A stretch of DNA of 64,000 nt from Arthrobacter sp. DWC3. GTDB taxonomy: Bacteria; Actinomycetota; Actinomycetes; Actinomycetales; Micrococcaceae. Below the pieces are notes generated by a model. That model ran no database searches and was not told the origin of the DNA. It worked only from the letters and a program-made list of their open reading frames with translations. The stretch covers positions 62,001-126,000 of the forward strand of contig NZ_PJIP01000008.1 of the NCBI RefSeq assembly GCF_002929375.1, written 5' to 3'. The stretch's first letter is position 1; each line of letters begins with the position of its first letter. A program made the position numbers and the translations under genes. This document shows, one piece after another, positions 37,432-47,140 of the stretch.

Positions 37432-37934
37432 GCCAGCCCGTCCCGAGGCGCCGTCGAGGACCACATGAGCACGCTGCGGCTCGCCGTGGCCACGACGTCG
37501 CCGTGCTGGTTCCTCCCGGTGTGCGCCATGGTCACGATGCCCTGCCCGGGACGGGACGACGACGGCCGCACGCCGGTGATCTCCGTCTCGGTGTAGAGGG
37601 TGTCGCCGTGGAAGAGCGGTTTCGGGAACGCGACGTCGGTGAGGCCGAGCTGCGCCACGATGGTGCCCTGGGTGAGCTGCGAGACGGACTGGCCCACGAG
37701 GGTGGCGAGGGTGAGCATCGAGTTAACGAGGCGCTGCCCGAACGGCTGGTCCGCGGACCACGCCGCGTCGAGGTGCAGTGCCTGGGTGTTCATGGTCAGC
37801 GTGGTGAAGAGGACGTTGTCCGCCTCGGTGAGCGTGCGGCCGGGACGGTGCGCGTAGACGGCGCCGACGGTGAGCTCGTCGAAGAAGAGTCCGCGCTGCT
37901 CGATGACGTGCCGCTCCGCCGAGGGGGCGTTCAC
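37428..37934 (-). CDS. MaoC-family dehydratase (hot-dog fold)
   Basis: A 168-residue protein with the MaoC/(R)-hydratase layout: [29 protein letters not shown], then [12 protein letters not shown], the usual dyad region, and [19 protein letters not shown] and [18 protein letters not shown]. In the operon it would hydrate an enoyl-CoA such as 3-methylglutaconyl-CoA. The mycobacterial counterpart sits in the same position beside the CitE-like lyase. GTGA overlaps exist at both ends (with scoB and the lyase), so the genes are tightly coupled. Confidence 0.87.
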   Translation of the reverse strand: MNAPSAERHVIEQRGLFFDELTVGAVYAHRPGRTLTEADNVLFTTLTMNTQALHLDAAWSADQPFGQRLVNSMLTLATLVGQSVSQLTQGTIVAQLGLTDVAFPKPLFHGDTLYTETEITGVRPSSSRPGQGIVTMAHTGRNQHGDVVATASRSVLMWSSTAPRDGLA

Positions 37935-38581
37935 GCCGCGGCGTCCGGCAGATCGATCCGCAGCGGCGCACCGGTGGCGGCGACGACGTCGTCCGCGCTC
38001 ACGCCCGGGGCGGTCTCGCGCAGCACGAGGCCGTCCGGTTCGACGTCGATCACCGCGAGGTCCGTGATGATCCGGTCCACGCAGCCCTTGCCGGTCAGCG
38101 GCAGGGAGCAGCTCTCGACGATCTTCGGGCGGCCGGCGCGGTCCACGTGCTCCATCATCACGATCACGCGCTTGGCCCCGAACACGAGGTCCATGGCGCC
38201 GCCCATCCCCTTGACCATCTTGCCCGGCACCATCCAGTTCGCGAGGTCGCCGTTCTGCGCGACCTCCATGGCGCCCAGCACGGCGACGTCGACGTGCCCG
38301 CCACGGATCATGCCGAAGGAGGAGGCCGAGTCGAAGAACGCCGCCCCGGCGTTGGCCGTGACGGTCTCCTTGCCGGCGTTGATGAGGTCCGGGTCCACGG
38401 CGTCCTCCGCCGGGTACGGGCCCACGCCGAGGATGCCGTTCTCGGAGTGCAGCACCACCTCCACGCCCTCGGGGATGTAGTTGGGGATGAGGGTCGGCAT
38501 GCCGATGCCGAGGTTCACGTACTGGCCGTTCTCGAGCTCCTGCGCCACGCGGGCCGCCAGGTCGTTGCGGGTGAGTGCCAT
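37931..38581 (-). CDS. scoB: 3-oxoacid CoA-transferase subunit B
   Basis: The beta subunit of succinyl-CoA:3-oxoacid CoA-transferase, which activates acetoacetate to acetoacetyl-CoA. The 216-residue protein has NLGIGMPTL and the SENG motif ([10 protein letters not shown]) in which E47 is the likely catalytic glutamate. It also has [31 protein letters not shown] and [13 protein letters not shown] 38581 follows AAGGAG by seven bases. The stop of scoA is two bases upstream, and the next gene overlaps as GTGA. Confidence 0.94.
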   Translation of the reverse strand: MALTRNDLAARVAQELENGQYVNLGIGMPTLIPNYIPEGVEVVLHSENGILGVGPYPAEDAVDPDLINAGKETVTANAGAAFFDSASSFGMIRGGHVDVAVLGAMEVAQNGDLANWMVPGKMVKGMGGAMDLVFGAKRVIVMMEHVDRAGRPKIVESCSLPLTGKGCVDRIITDLAVIDVEPDGLVLRETAPGVSADDVVAATGAPLRIDLPDAAA

Positions 38582-38583
38582 GC

Positions 38584-39384
38584 TCAAGCTCCTTCGGACG
38601 GCGAAGCGGACAGGGACGCGGATGCGGCGGGTGCGGCCAGCGAGACGGTGCGCTTCTCGACGCGCTTCTCCGCGTCCGGGGCGACGACCACGCGCTGCAC
38701 GAAGATGCCCGGCGTGTGGATCTGCCCGGGATCAAGCTCGCCGGGCTCCACGAGCTCCTCGACCTCGGCGATGGTGATCCTGCCGGCCTGGGCGCACAGG
38801 GGGTTGAAGTTCATCGCGGTGGCGTGGAACACGAGGTTGCCGTGGCGGTCACCCTTCCAGGCGTGCACCAGCGCGAAGTCCGGGCGGAGCGATTCCTCCA
38901 GCACGTAGTCGACGCCCTCGAAGGACCGCACCTCCTTCGGCTTCGACGCCTTCGTGACGTTCCCCTCGGTGTCGTAGCGCTGCGGCAGGCCGCCCTCGCT
39001 CACCTGCGTGCCGACGCCCGCCGTCGTGTAGAAGGCGGGGATACCCGCGCCGCCCGCGCGGAGCTTCTCGGCGAGCGTGCCCTGCGGCGTCAGCTCCACC
39101 TCGAGCTCACCGGCCAGGTACTGGCGCGCGAACTCCTTGTTCTCCCCCACGTAGGAGCTCACGGTGCGCCGGATGCGGTGGTCGGACAGCAGGATGCCGA
39201 GGCCCCAGTCGTCCACGCCGCAGTTGTTGCTCACCGTCTCGAGCTCCGCCGTGCCCTGCGCGTGCAGGGCCTCGATGAGGCTCACCGGGATGCCGCACAG
39301 GCCGAAGCCACCGACGGCGAGGGATGCGCCGTCGGGGATGTCCGCCACGGCCTCCGCCGCGCTGCTGACCACCTTGTTAATCAC
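38584..39384 (-). CDS. scoA: 3-oxoacid CoA-transferase subunit A
   Basis: The alpha subunit of the same CoA-transferase. The 266-residue protein has [52 protein letters not shown] and [17 protein letters not shown] Ser/Ala-rich tail of about 20 residues is extra to the family. The start is GTG 39384 with AAGGAG five bases upstream. It follows the acyl-CoA dehydrogenase by 41 bases. In the comparable mycobacterial operon scoAB are at the front rather than in the middle. Confidence 0.94.
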   Translation of the reverse strand: MINKVVSSAAEAVADIPDGASLAVGGFGLCGIPVSLIEALHAQGTAELETVSNNCGVDDWGLGILLSDHRIRRTVSSYVGENKEFARQYLAGELEVELTPQGTLAEKLRAGGAGIPAFYTTAGVGTQVSEGGLPQRYDTEGNVTKASKPKEVRSFEGVDYVLEESLRPDFALVHAWKGDRHGNLVFHATAMNFNPLCAQAGRITIAEVEELVEPGELDPGQIHTPGIFVQRVVVAPDAEKRVEKRTVSLAAPAASASLSASPSEGA

Positions 39385-39425
39385 TGCTTCTCCTTCGTGT
39401 CGCCGCCGCCGCCGGCAGGATGTGG

Positions 39426-40598
39426 CTAGAGGCCGAGTTCCCGTGCGATCAGCATGAGCTGGACCTCCGTGGTCCCCTCGCCGATCTCGAGGATCTTCGA
39501 GTCACGGTAGTGCCTGGACACCGCGAACTCGTTGATGAAACCGTAGCCGCCGAAGATCTGCGTGGCATCGCGTGCGTTGTCCATCGCGGCCTCGCCGGCC
39601 ACCAGCTTCGCGATGGACGCCTGCGTCTTGAAGGGCTTGCCCGCGAGCATGCGGGACGCGGCATCGTAGTAGGCCAGGCGCGCGGTGTGGGCGCGGACCT
39701 GCATGCGGGCGATCTTGAACTGGATGGACTGGTAGGCGCCGATGTTGTTGCCGAACGCCATGCGCTCGCCGGCGTACCTGATGGACTGCTCCACGCAGCC
39801 CTGCGCCGCGCCGGTGGCGAGTGCCGCGATGGCGATCCGGCCCTCGTCGAGGATCTGCAGGAAGTTGGCGTAGCCGCGGCTCCGCGTGCCGAGCAGGTTC
39901 GCCTCGGGGACGCGGACGTCGCGGAGGGTCAGCGGGTGGGTGTCCGACGCGTTCCAGCCCACCTTGTTGTAGGCCTTCTCGGCCGTGAAGCCGGGGGTGG
40001 TCGAGGGCACGATGATCGTGGAGATCTCCTTCTTCACCGTGCCGTCCGGCCGCTCGGAGGTCCCGGTGACGGCGGTGACGGTCACCAGGGAGGTGATGTC
40101 CGTGCCCGAGTTCGTGATGAACTCCTTGGTGCCGTTGACGACCCACTCGGGCCCGTTGGCGCCCTCCTCGAGGACCGCCGTCGTCTTCGTGCCGGACGCG
40201 TCGGATCCCGCCTCGGACTCGGTGAGGCCGAACCCGCCGAGGGCCTGCCCGGCGGCGAGGGAGGGCAGCCACTGCTGCTTCTGCTCCTCGGTGCCGAAGC
40301 GGTAGATCGGCATGGCCCCGAGGGAGACGCCGGCCTCGAGGGTGATGGCCACGGACTGGTCCACGCGGGCCAGCTGCTCGAGCGCGAGGCAGAGCGCGAA
40401 GTAGTCGCCGCCCATGCCCCCGTACTCCTCGGGGAACGGGAGGCCGAACAGGCCCATGTCGCCCATCTGCTTGACCACCTCGTAGGGGAAGCTGTGCTCG
40501 GCGTCGTGCTTGGCGGAGACCGGGGCCACGACCTCGTCGGCGAACTCGCGGACGGTGTCGACGAGGTCCTGGTACTCCTCGCTCAGTTCGAAATTCAT
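39426..40598 (-). CDS. acyl-CoA dehydrogenase, probable isovaleryl-CoA type
   Basis: A 390-residue flavoenzyme with the full ACAD pattern: [114 protein letters not shown]. Position among a biotin carboxylase, a carboxyltransferase and ScoAB points to isovaleryl-CoA as substrate (the FadE19 position in mycobacteria); sequence alone does not prove chain-length preference. The ATG at 40598 overlaps the carboxylase stop as ATGA. Confidence 0.92.
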   Translation of the reverse strand: MNFELSEEYQDLVDTVREFADEVVAPVSAKHDAEHSFPYEVVKQMGDMGLFGLPFPEEYGGMGGDYFALCLALEQLARVDQSVAITLEAGVSLGAMPIYRFGTEEQKQQWLPSLAAGQALGGFGLTESEAGSDASGTKTTAVLEEGANGPEWVVNGTKEFITNSGTDITSLVTVTAVTGTSERPDGTVKKEISTIIVPSTTPGFTAEKAYNKVGWNASDTHPLTLRDVRVPEANLLGTRSRGYANFLQILDEGRIAIAALATGAAQGCVEQSIRYAGERMAFGNNIGAYQSIQFKIARMQVRAHTARLAYYDAASRMLAGKPFKTQASIAKLVAGEAAMDNARDATQIFGGYGFINEFAVSRHYRDSKILEIGEGTTEVQLMLIARELGL

Positions 40599-42661
40599 GC
40601 TGCGTTCCCTTCCGTGGGGATTGGTGCCGGGCCGCCCTCGGGGGCGGCCTCGATGGTGGCGAGGATCTGCTGCGCCCGGACGAGGTCGCCGGGCTTCAGG
40701 GACAGGCGGACGACGCCGGACAGGGCGGCGGTGAGCTGGTGTTCCATCTTCATGGCCTCCACGGCGACGAGGACGTCCCCGGCCTCGACCATGGCGCCGT
40801 CCTCGACGGACACCGACACCACGGTGCCCGGCATGGGGCTGCGCACCAGCGGGTCAGCGGCCCCCTCCTCGCGGGTGATGCGGGCCAGGGCGGCGTCGAG
40901 CAGTTCGCGGCGGCCAGGCCGGCGCACACGGGCCGACCAGCCGGCGTCGCCCAGCCACACCGTGTCGCCGTGGACCGCGTACTGCCGGCGGGTGCGCAGT
41001 CCGTCGATGGTCGCTCCCCCGGCGTCGACGGCGACCGTGACGGCAGAGCCCTCGACCGTCGCCTCCCAGCCGTGGCCGGTACGCAGGAGCCGGACGGTGC
41101 TGGTGGCGCCGTCGGCCTCGAGCGTCACGGCACGCGGCCGGGGCGTCCCGAGGCGGAAGCCGTCCCCCCGGTGCCAGGGCGAACCTCCGGGCGCGGCGGG
41201 CTCGGCCTCGACGAGCAGGACGGCGGCGAGCGCGAGGTCCTCGGCGCCGACGCGGCGGAACGCGAGGCCGGGCAGCTTGCGCTCGATCAGCGTGGTGTCG
41301 AGCCGGGCGGCCCGCACGTCGTCGTCGTTCACGAGCAGGCGGAGGTACTCGATGTTGGTGTCCACGCCGAGCACCACCATGCCGGCGAGGGCGGCGTCGA
41401 GCCGGTCGAGCGCCTCGCGCCGGTCCGTCCCCCACGCGATGACCTTGGCGAGCATCGGGTCGTACGACGACGAGACGGTGCCGCCGGGCAGGAGCGAGCT
41501 GTCCACGCGGACACCCTCGCCCGCGGGTTCGGCGAGCGCCAGGACGGACCCGGTGGACGGCAGGAATCCGGCCTCGGGGGTCTCGGCGTACACGCGGGCC
41601 TCGACGGCGTGGCCGGTGAGGCGGACGTCGTCCTGCGCGAACGGCAGCGGCTCGCCCGCAGCGACGCGGATCTGCCACTCCACGAGGTCGATGCCGGTCA
41701 CGAGTTCGGTGACGGGGTGCTCCACCTGCAGGCGCGTGTTCATCTCCATGAAGAAGAACTCGTCCGGTGCGGCGTCGGAGACGAGGAACTCGACGGTGCC
41801 GGCCCCCGTGTAGTCGACGCTGCGGGCCGCGGCGCACGCGGCCTCGCCGATCCGACGTCGCGTCGCCTCGTCGAGGAGGGCCGACGGCGCCTCCTCGATG
41901 ACCTTCTGGTGCCGGCGCTGCAGGGAGCACTCGCGCTCGCCGAGGTGGATCACCGTGCCGTGGCCGTCGGCGAGCACCTGCACCTCGATGTGGCGCGGTC
42001 GTGACACGAGGCGTTCGAGGAAGAGGGTGTCGTCGCCGAACGCGCGGGCCGCGACGCGGCGCGCCGTGGCCAGCACCTCGGGGAGGTCCTCGGCGCGGTG
42101 GACGGCGTGCATGCCCTTGCCGCCGCCCCCGGCGGAGGGCTTGATGAGCAACGGGAAGCCGACGTCGCCCGCCGCGCGCAGCAGGTCCGCGTCGGAGAGG
42201 CCCGGTTCGGCGATGCCCGGGACCACGGGGACGCCGGAGGAGGCCACGTGGTTCTTCGACCGGATCTTGTCCCCCATGACGTCCAGGGCGTGGACGGACG
42301 GGCCGATGAACACGATGCCCGCATCCCGGAGGGCATCGGCGAAGGCCGCGTTCTCGCTGAGGAACCCGTAGCCGGGGTGCACGGCGCCGGCACCCGTGCG
42401 GCGGCAGGCCTCGAGGACGGCGGGGATGGAGAGGTAGCTCCCCGTGGGCGCCGCCGCCCCGATGCGCACAGCGACGTCGGCCTCGAGGACGTGCCGCGCT
42501 CCGGCGTCGGCGTCGCTGTACACGGCGACGGAGCGCAGGCCCAGCGCCCGCACGGAGCGGATCACGCGGCTCGCGATCTCCCCGCGGTTGGCGACGAGGA
42601 CGGTGTCGAAGGGCCAGGAACTTCGGTCGGGAGCGGGGCTGGAGGTCGGGCTGGAGGTCAT
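40595..42661 (-). CDS. biotin-dependent acyl-CoA carboxylase, biotin carboxylase/BCCP subunit (methylcrotonyl-CoA type)
   Basis: A 688-residue alpha subunit. The biotin carboxylase domain comes first ([85 protein letters not shown]). A linker/BT region follows. The biotinyl domain has VEAMKMEH, with K638 biotinylated. By analogy with mycobacterial AccA1-AccD1, reported as 3-methylcrotonyl-CoA carboxylase, it carboxylates a leucine-derived enoyl-CoA. The carboxyltransferase gene lies four bases upstream. The ATG at 42661 lacks a strong Shine-Dalgarno, consistent with coupling. Confidence 0.93.
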   Translation of the reverse strand: MTSSPTSSPAPDRSSWPFDTVLVANRGEIASRVIRSVRALGLRSVAVYSDADAGARHVLEADVAVRIGAAAPTGSYLSIPAVLEACRRTGAGAVHPGYGFLSENAAFADALRDAGIVFIGPSVHALDVMGDKIRSKNHVASSGVPVVPGIAEPGLSDADLLRAAGDVGFPLLIKPSAGGGGKGMHAVHRAEDLPEVLATARRVAARAFGDDTLFLERLVSRPRHIEVQVLADGHGTVIHLGERECSLQRRHQKVIEEAPSALLDEATRRRIGEAACAAARSVDYTGAGTVEFLVSDAAPDEFFFMEMNTRLQVEHPVTELVTGIDLVEWQIRVAAGEPLPFAQDDVRLTGHAVEARVYAETPEAGFLPSTGSVLALAEPAGEGVRVDSSLLPGGTVSSSYDPMLAKVIAWGTDRREALDRLDAALAGMVVLGVDTNIEYLRLLVNDDDVRAARLDTTLIERKLPGLAFRRVGAEDLALAAVLLVEAEPAAPGGSPWHRGDGFRLGTPRPRAVTLEADGATSTVRLLRTGHGWEATVEGSAVTVAVDAGGATIDGLRTRRQYAVHGDTVWLGDAGWSARVRRPGRRELLDAALARITREEGAADPLVRSPMPGTVVSVSVEDGAMVEAGDVLVAVEAMKMEHQLTAALSGVVRLSLKPGDLVRAQQILATIEAAPEGGPAPIPTEGNAA

Positions 42662-42665
42662 CGGG

Positions 42666-44285
42666 TCACATCCGGAAGAGGCCGAAGGAGGTATCGGGCA
42701 GGGGCGCGGTGGTGCAGACGTCGAGCGCGAGGCCCAGTACCGTGCGGGTGTCGGCGGGGTCGATCACGCCGTCGTCCCACAGGCGCGCCGTCGAGTAGTA
42801 GGGGTTGCCCTGCGCCTCGTACTGGTCGCGGATCGGGGCGCGGAACGCCTCCTCCTCCTCGATCGGCCACTGTTCGCCGCGCGCCTCGAGCTGGTCGCGC
42901 TTGACGGTCGCGAGGACCGACGACGCCTGGTTGCCGCCCATGACGGAGATGCGGGCGGCCGGCCACATCCACAGGAAACGCGGCGAGAAGGCGCGCCCGC
43001 ACATGGAGTAGTTGCCGGCGCCGAAGGAGCCGCCGACCACGACGGTGAGCTTGGGCACGCGGGCCGTGGCGACGGCGGTGACCATCTTGGCGCCGTTCTT
43101 CGCGATGCCGCCGGCCTCGTAGTCCTTGCCCACCATGAACCCCGAGAGGTTCTGCAGGAAGACCAGCGGCACGCCGCGCTGGTCGCAGAGCTCGATGAAG
43201 TGGGCGCCCTTGAGCGCGGATTCGCTGAACAGCACGCCGTTGTTGGCCACGATCCCCACGCGGTGCCCGTGGATGCTCGCGAAGCCCGTGACGAGCGTGG
43301 TGCCGTACTCACGCTTGAACTCGTGGAACTGCGAGCCGTCGACGAGGCGGGCGATGATCTCGCGGGCGTCGTAGGAGGCGTTGACGTCCGTCGGCACCGC
43401 TCCGTAGAGCTCGTCCTGCGCCACCACGGGCTCGAGGACGGGCTCGAACACGGGCTCCGCCGGCTCCTGCGCGGTCGTCGGGGGCGGCAGGGTGGCGATG
43501 ATGTCGCGGACGATCTCGAGGGCGTGCTGGTCGTTCTCCGCGAGGTGGTCCGTGACGCCGGAGACGCGGGAGTGGACGTCGCCGCCGCCGAGCTCCTCCG
43601 CCGTCACCACCTCGCCGATGGCGGCCTTCACGAGGGGCGGTCCGCCGAGGAAGATGGTGCCCTGGTTGCGGACGATCACGGTCTCGTCGCTCATGGCCGG
43701 CACGTACGCGCCGCCGGCGGTGCAGCTGCCGAGCACGGCGGCGATCTGCGGGATCTTGGCCGCCGACATGGTGGCCTGGTTGTAGAAGATGCGGCCGAAG
43801 TGGTTGCGGTCGGGAAAGACGTCGTCCTGCCGGGGCAGGAACGCCCCGCCGGAGTCCACGAGGTAGACGCACGGCAGGTGGTTCTCGAGGGCGATCTCCT
43901 GCGCCCGGAGGTGCTTCTTCACCGTCATCGGGTAGTAGGTGCCGCCCTTGACCGTGGCGTCGTTGGAGATCACGAGGACGTGGCGGCCGTGCACGAGGCC
44001 GATGCCGGCGATGACGCCCGCGCCGGGGCACTCGTCGTCGTACATGCCGTCCGCCGCCAGCGGGGCGATCTCGAGGAACGGGCTGCCGTCGTCGAGCAGC
44101 TGGTCGATGCGCTCGCGCGGCAGGAGCTTGCCGCGGGCGACGTGCCGCTCGCGGGAGCGTTCGGGACCGCCGAGCGCGGCCGTGGCGAGGCGACGGCGGA
44201 GCTCGCCGACGAGCTCCGCCTGGGCCTCGGCGTTCGCCGTGAACGCCGGTGAGAGCGGGTCGACCTTCGATGCCAGGGTCTCCAT
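42666..44285 (-). CDS. acyl-CoA carboxylase carboxyltransferase (beta) subunit, methylcrotonyl-CoA type
   Basis: A 539-residue carboxyltransferase with paired crotonase-like halves. Motifs include [101 protein letters not shown] and [21 protein letters not shown]. These match the MCC-beta/AccD1 type better than propionyl-CoA carboxylase. It is the first gene of the seven-gene operon. AGGAAG lies six bases before ATG 44285, and two palindromic sites lie 27-65 bases upstream of that ATG, towards the divergent tetR gene. Confidence 0.94.
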   Translation of the reverse strand: METLASKVDPLSPAFTANAEAQAELVGELRRRLATAALGGPERSRERHVARGKLLPRERIDQLLDDGSPFLEIAPLAADGMYDDECPGAGVIAGIGLVHGRHVLVISNDATVKGGTYYPMTVKKHLRAQEIALENHLPCVYLVDSGGAFLPRQDDVFPDRNHFGRIFYNQATMSAAKIPQIAAVLGSCTAGGAYVPAMSDETVIVRNQGTIFLGGPPLVKAAIGEVVTAEELGGGDVHSRVSGVTDHLAENDQHALEIVRDIIATLPPPTTAQEPAEPVFEPVLEPVVAQDELYGAVPTDVNASYDAREIIARLVDGSQFHEFKREYGTTLVTGFASIHGHRVGIVANNGVLFSESALKGAHFIELCDQRGVPLVFLQNLSGFMVGKDYEAGGIAKNGAKMVTAVATARVPKLTVVVGGSFGAGNYSMCGRAFSPRFLWMWPAARISVMGGNQASSVLATVKRDQLEARGEQWPIEEEEAFRAPIRDQYEAQGNPYYSTARLWDDGVIDPADTRTVLGLALDVCTTAPLPDTSFGLFRM

Positions 44286-44311
44286 CGACTACTTCCTCGC
44301 GCACAGTTCAG

Positions 44312-44325
44312 TTAGCAGACGCTAA
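44312..44325. promoter_or_regulatory. palindromic operator copy 1 (TTAGCAGACGCTAA)
   Basis: A 14-base near-palindrome, flanked by G and C so that GTTAGC and GCTAAC pair perfectly. It lies between the carboxylase operon and the divergent TetR gene, nearer the operon. It matches the consensus TTAGYRGWCRYTAA shared with copy 2. Confidence 0.7.
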
Positions 44326-44336
44326 CCGGATTCAGG

Positions 44337-44350
44337 TTAGTGGTCATTAA
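44337..44350. promoter_or_regulatory. palindromic operator copy 2 (TTAGTGGTCATTAA)
   Basis: A second 14-base near-palindrome, flanked by GG and CC, 25 bases centre-to-centre from copy 1. The shared consensus and position make it the likely binding site of the adjacent TetR regulator. Confidence 0.7.
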
Positions 44351-44407
44351 CCCGGTTGTCCATGACAATGAGGGGACGAATTCCGCCGGCCGACGACAAG
44401 GACCCCC

Positions 44408-45019
44408 ATGGACGCACCGCCCACCGAGGAGCGCGTGACCGGCCGGAGCATCGCCAAGGCCAGCCGGCGGGCCGCGCTGCTGGACGCCGCCGCCCAGCTG
44501 TTCGCAGACCGAGGGTACAACGGCGTCTCCATCGAGGACCTCGGTGCCGCGGCCGGCGTCAGCGGTCCGGCGGTCTACCGCCACTTCCCCGGCAAGCCCG
44601 CGGTCCTCGCCGCCCTCCTCACGGGCGTCAGCGAGGACCTGCTCGAGGGCGGACGCGCCGTGGCCGAGGACGCGTCCTCCCCAGAGGAGGCGCTGCGCGG
44701 GCTGATCCGCTTCCAGGTGGACTTCGCGCTGGACAACGCGAACGTCATCCGCGTGCAGGACCGCGACCTCGGCTCCCTCCCGCACGACGACGAGCGCACC
44801 GTCCGATCCCTGCAGCGCGCCTACGTCCAGGTGTGGGTGGACGAACTGGCCCGCCACGTGCCCGAGACCGAGCGGTCGCTGCTGCGGCGCAAGGTCCACG
44901 CCGTGTTCGGCCTCATCAACTCGACGCCGCACACCACGCACCGCACCACCTCGGCCCGCGAACTCGCGGCCCTCGGGGACCTGCTGCAGGACATGGCCTG
45001 GGCGGCCCTGACGGTATGA
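44408..45019 (+). CDS. TetR-family regulator of the leucine/isovalerate operon
   Basis: A 203-residue protein with an N-terminal TetR helix-turn-helix (RAALLDAAAQLFADRGYNGVSIEDLGAAAGVSGPAVYRHFPGKPAVLAALL) and a helical ligand domain. It is divergent from the carboxylase operon with two 14-base palindromes between them. In mycobacteria a TetR protein (BkaR, Rv2506) occupies the equivalent place and controls branched-chain keto-acid genes, so the same role is inferred; a CoA thioester ligand is plausible. AAGGA precedes ATG 44408. The last codons and stop lie inside an 11-base tandem repeat. Confidence 0.9.
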   Translation: MDAPPTEERVTGRSIAKASRRAALLDAAAQLFADRGYNGVSIEDLGAAAGVSGPAVYRHFPGKPAVLAALLTGVSEDLLEGGRAVAEDASSPEEALRGLIRFQVDFALDNANVIRVQDRDLGSLPHDDERTVRSLQRAYVQVWVDELARHVPETERSLLRRKVHAVFGLINSTPHTTHRTTSARELAALGDLLQDMAWAALTV

Positions 45020-45060
45020 GGACGGTATGAGGACGGTATGAGGACGGTATGAAACGGTAT
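45010..45060 (+). repeat. 11-bp tandem repeat across the tetR stop codon
   Basis: GACGGTATGAG occurs at 45010-45020, 45021-45031 and 45032-45042, then once as GACGGTATGAA and in part once more. Each copy carries TATGA. The first includes the TGA stop of the TetR gene (45017-45019). Confidence 0.85.
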
Positions 45061-45155
45061 GGGGCAGGGCGTGCCGGACCGGCTAGTACGCTGATCCCAC
45101 GAGAAGTTCCGGCCGCGCCGCCCGCCCGGCCCCTCCACCGACTGAAAGTGCCGCT

Positions 45156-45623
45156 GTGATCACGCTACGTCCCGTTGAAGCAACCGACCTCGACGAGTTC
45201 TTCTCGCACCAGCTCGACCCCGGCGCCAACCACATGGCCGCGTTCGGCGCGAAGAACCCCTCCGACCGCGGCGTGTTCGACCACCACTGGCAGGACATCC
45301 TCAACGACAGCAGGATCACGGTGCGCACCATCCTCTCCGACGGCGAGGTGGTGGGCAGCATCCTCGCGTACCACGACGCCGACACCCCGGAGATCAGCTA
45401 CTGGATCGACCGCTCCCGCTGGGGCCAGGGCATCACGACGGCCGCCGTCGGCCAGTTCCTCAACGAAGTCACCGACCGGCCCATCCGGGCGCGCGCCGTC
45501 GCCGACAACGTCAGTTCCATCCGCATCCTCGAGCGCTGGGGGTTCCAGCAGGTCGGCGAGACCCAGGGCTTCGCCCCGTCCCGCGGCGCCGTGGTGAAGG
45601 AACTCATCCTCGAACTGCCGTGA
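45156..45623 (+). CDS. GNAT-family acetyltransferase (RimJ-like)
   Basis: A 155-residue single-domain acetyltransferase. It starts with MITLRPVEATDLDEFF and has ITVRTILSDGEVVGSILAYHD. The acetyl-CoA binding region is ISYWIDRSRWGQGITTAAVGQFL, and the closing motif is VADNVSSIRILERWGFQQVGE. The pattern matches RimJ/RimL-type proteins with unknown targets. It starts at GTG 45156; a TACGCT box lies some 70 bases upstream. It is transcribed in the same direction as tetR but is separated by the repeat tract, and it ends tail-to-tail with bkdC. Confidence 0.88.
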   Translation: MITLRPVEATDLDEFFSHQLDPGANHMAAFGAKNPSDRGVFDHHWQDILNDSRITVRTILSDGEVVGSILAYHDADTPEISYWIDRSRWGQGITTAAVGQFLNEVTDRPIRARAVADNVSSIRILERWGFQQVGETQGFAPSRGAVVKELILELP

Positions 45624-45721
45624 CACCCGGGAGGGACCACCGGGAGGGACGCCGCTTTCCCGGATGACCGCCGAGGACGACGACCTCCCCGGGAAGGTCT
45701 ACCTCGTGAGCCCTCCGTGCA

Positions 45722-47140
45722 CTAGACCATCGCCAGGACCATCGCCGGATTCCGGAGGATGGTCCCCACGTCCGCGAGGAAGCGCGAGCCCTGTTCTCCG
45801 TCGACCAGCCGGTGGTCGAAGGAGAGGCTGAGCGTCAGGACGGAGCGCAGCGCCACCGCGCCCTGGTACTCCCACGGCATGCTGCGGATGGCCCCGACGG
45901 CGAGGATGGCGGCCTCCCCCGGGTTGAGGATGGGCGTGCCCGCGTCGATCCCGAACACCCCGATGTTGGTGATCGAGAGGGTTCCCCCGGTCAGGTCGGC
46001 CGGCGGAGTCTTCCCGGCGCGCGCTGTCTCCGCGAGCGCGCCGAGGGCGCGGGCGAGGTCCACGAGGGCCAGGGACTGCGCGGCCTTGATGTTGGGGACC
46101 AGCAGGCCGCGCGGCGTGGCCGCCGCGATGCCGAGGTTCACGTCCGCGTACTGGACGATCTCCTGCGCCTGCTCGTCCCAGGAGGAGTTGAGGGTCGGGT
46201 TCCGCGCGACGGCGATGCACACGGCCTTCGCGACGACGGCGAGCGGCGTGATCCGGGTGCCCTCGAGCGCGCGGCCCTGCTTGAGCTCGGCCAGCAGCTC
46301 CACGGTCGGCGTGACGTCGATGGTCAGGAACTCCGTCACGTGCGGCGCCGTGAAGGCACTCGCCACCATGGCGGCTGCGGTGTGCTTCCGCACGCCCTTG
46401 ATCGGGGTCCGTGTCTGGCCCGCCGGGGAACGCGTGCCCCGCGACGGATCCGGCGACGGCACGGCGGAGGGGCCGCCCGCGAGGACGGTCGACGGCGTGG
46501 CCGCGCTTCCCGCGCTTCCCGCGGTACCCGCGAGGGCGGCGAGGACGTCGGTCCGGGTGATGAGCGAGCCCGGGCCGGTGCCGGTGAGGCCGTCCAGCGG
46601 GATCCCCAGGTCGCGGGCGAGCTTCCGGACGGGAGGGGTGGACCGCGGGCGCTCGGCAGGGACGCGGACCGTGGGGACGGTCACGGGCATGGACACGACA
46701 CCCGGCAGGACCCTGGTCCTGCGCTGCGGACGCCCGCCCTTCTCCAGCGCGGCGCCGTAGCCCACGAGGTTCGGTTCGCGCCTGGCGGGAGCAGGCCGGT
46801 TCTCGGCAGGCTCGTCGGCGGCCGACGGCGGGACCGCGTGCGGCGCACCGGATGCGCCGGGCTCGCCGGACTCCCCCGCAACTTCGAAGGAGACGATCGG
46901 CGCTCCGACGTCGACCGTGGTACCCGCGGCCTCGTGCAGGCGCACGACCACGCCGGCGTAGGGCGAGGGCAGTTCGACGACGGCCTTGGCGGTCTCGACG
47001 TCGGCGATGATCTGGTTCAGTTCGACGGTGTCGCCCTCGGCGACGTGCCACTGGACGATCTCCGATTCCGTGAGGCCCTCCCCGAGGTCGGGCAGGCGGA
47101 ACTCCTTGACCGTGGTCGGGGCGGACGCAGTGGTGGTCAC
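45722..47140 (-). CDS. bkdC: dihydrolipoamide acyltransferase (E2) of the branched-chain 2-oxoacid dehydrogenase complex
   Basis: A 472-residue E2 protein. The N-terminal lipoyl domain has K52 in VETAKAVVELPSP. An Ala/Pro-rich linker, a peripheral subunit-binding domain (TPPVRKLARDLGIPLDGLTGTGPGSLITRTDV) and the catalytic acyltransferase domain follow, the last ending in SFDHRLVDG (H443, D447). It transfers the branched acyl group to CoA. GTG 47140 overlaps the E1-beta stop as GTGA, with AAGGAGGAG upstream. The E3 subunit is not encoded here and is presumably shared. Confidence 0.93.
   Translation of the reverse strand: MTTTASAPTTVKEFRLPDLGEGLTESEIVQWHVAEGDTVELNQIIADVETAKAVVELPSPYAGVVVRLHEAAGTTVDVGAPIVSFEVAGESGEPGASGAPHAVPPSAADEPAENRPAPARREPNLVGYGAALEKGGRPQRRTRVLPGVVSMPVTVPTVRVPAERPRSTPPVRKLARDLGIPLDGLTGTGPGSLITRTDVLAALAGTAGSAGSAATPSTVLAGGPSAVPSPDPSRGTRSPAGQTRTPIKGVRKHTAAAMVASAFTAPHVTEFLTIDVTPTVELLAELKQGRALEGTRITPLAVVAKAVCIAVARNPTLNSSWDEQAQEIVQYADVNLGIAAATPRGLLVPNIKAAQSLALVDLARALGALAETARAGKTPPADLTGGTLSITNIGVFGIDAGTPILNPGEAAILAVGAIRSMPWEYQGAVALRSVLTLSLSFDHRLVDGEQGSRFLADVGTILRNPAMVLAMV

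Noticed and set aside
38575-41813. Long plus-strand frames opposite scoA, the acyl-CoA dehydrogenase and the carboxylase
   Set aside because: Antisense to three strongly supported enzymes; no ribosome sites, no motifs.
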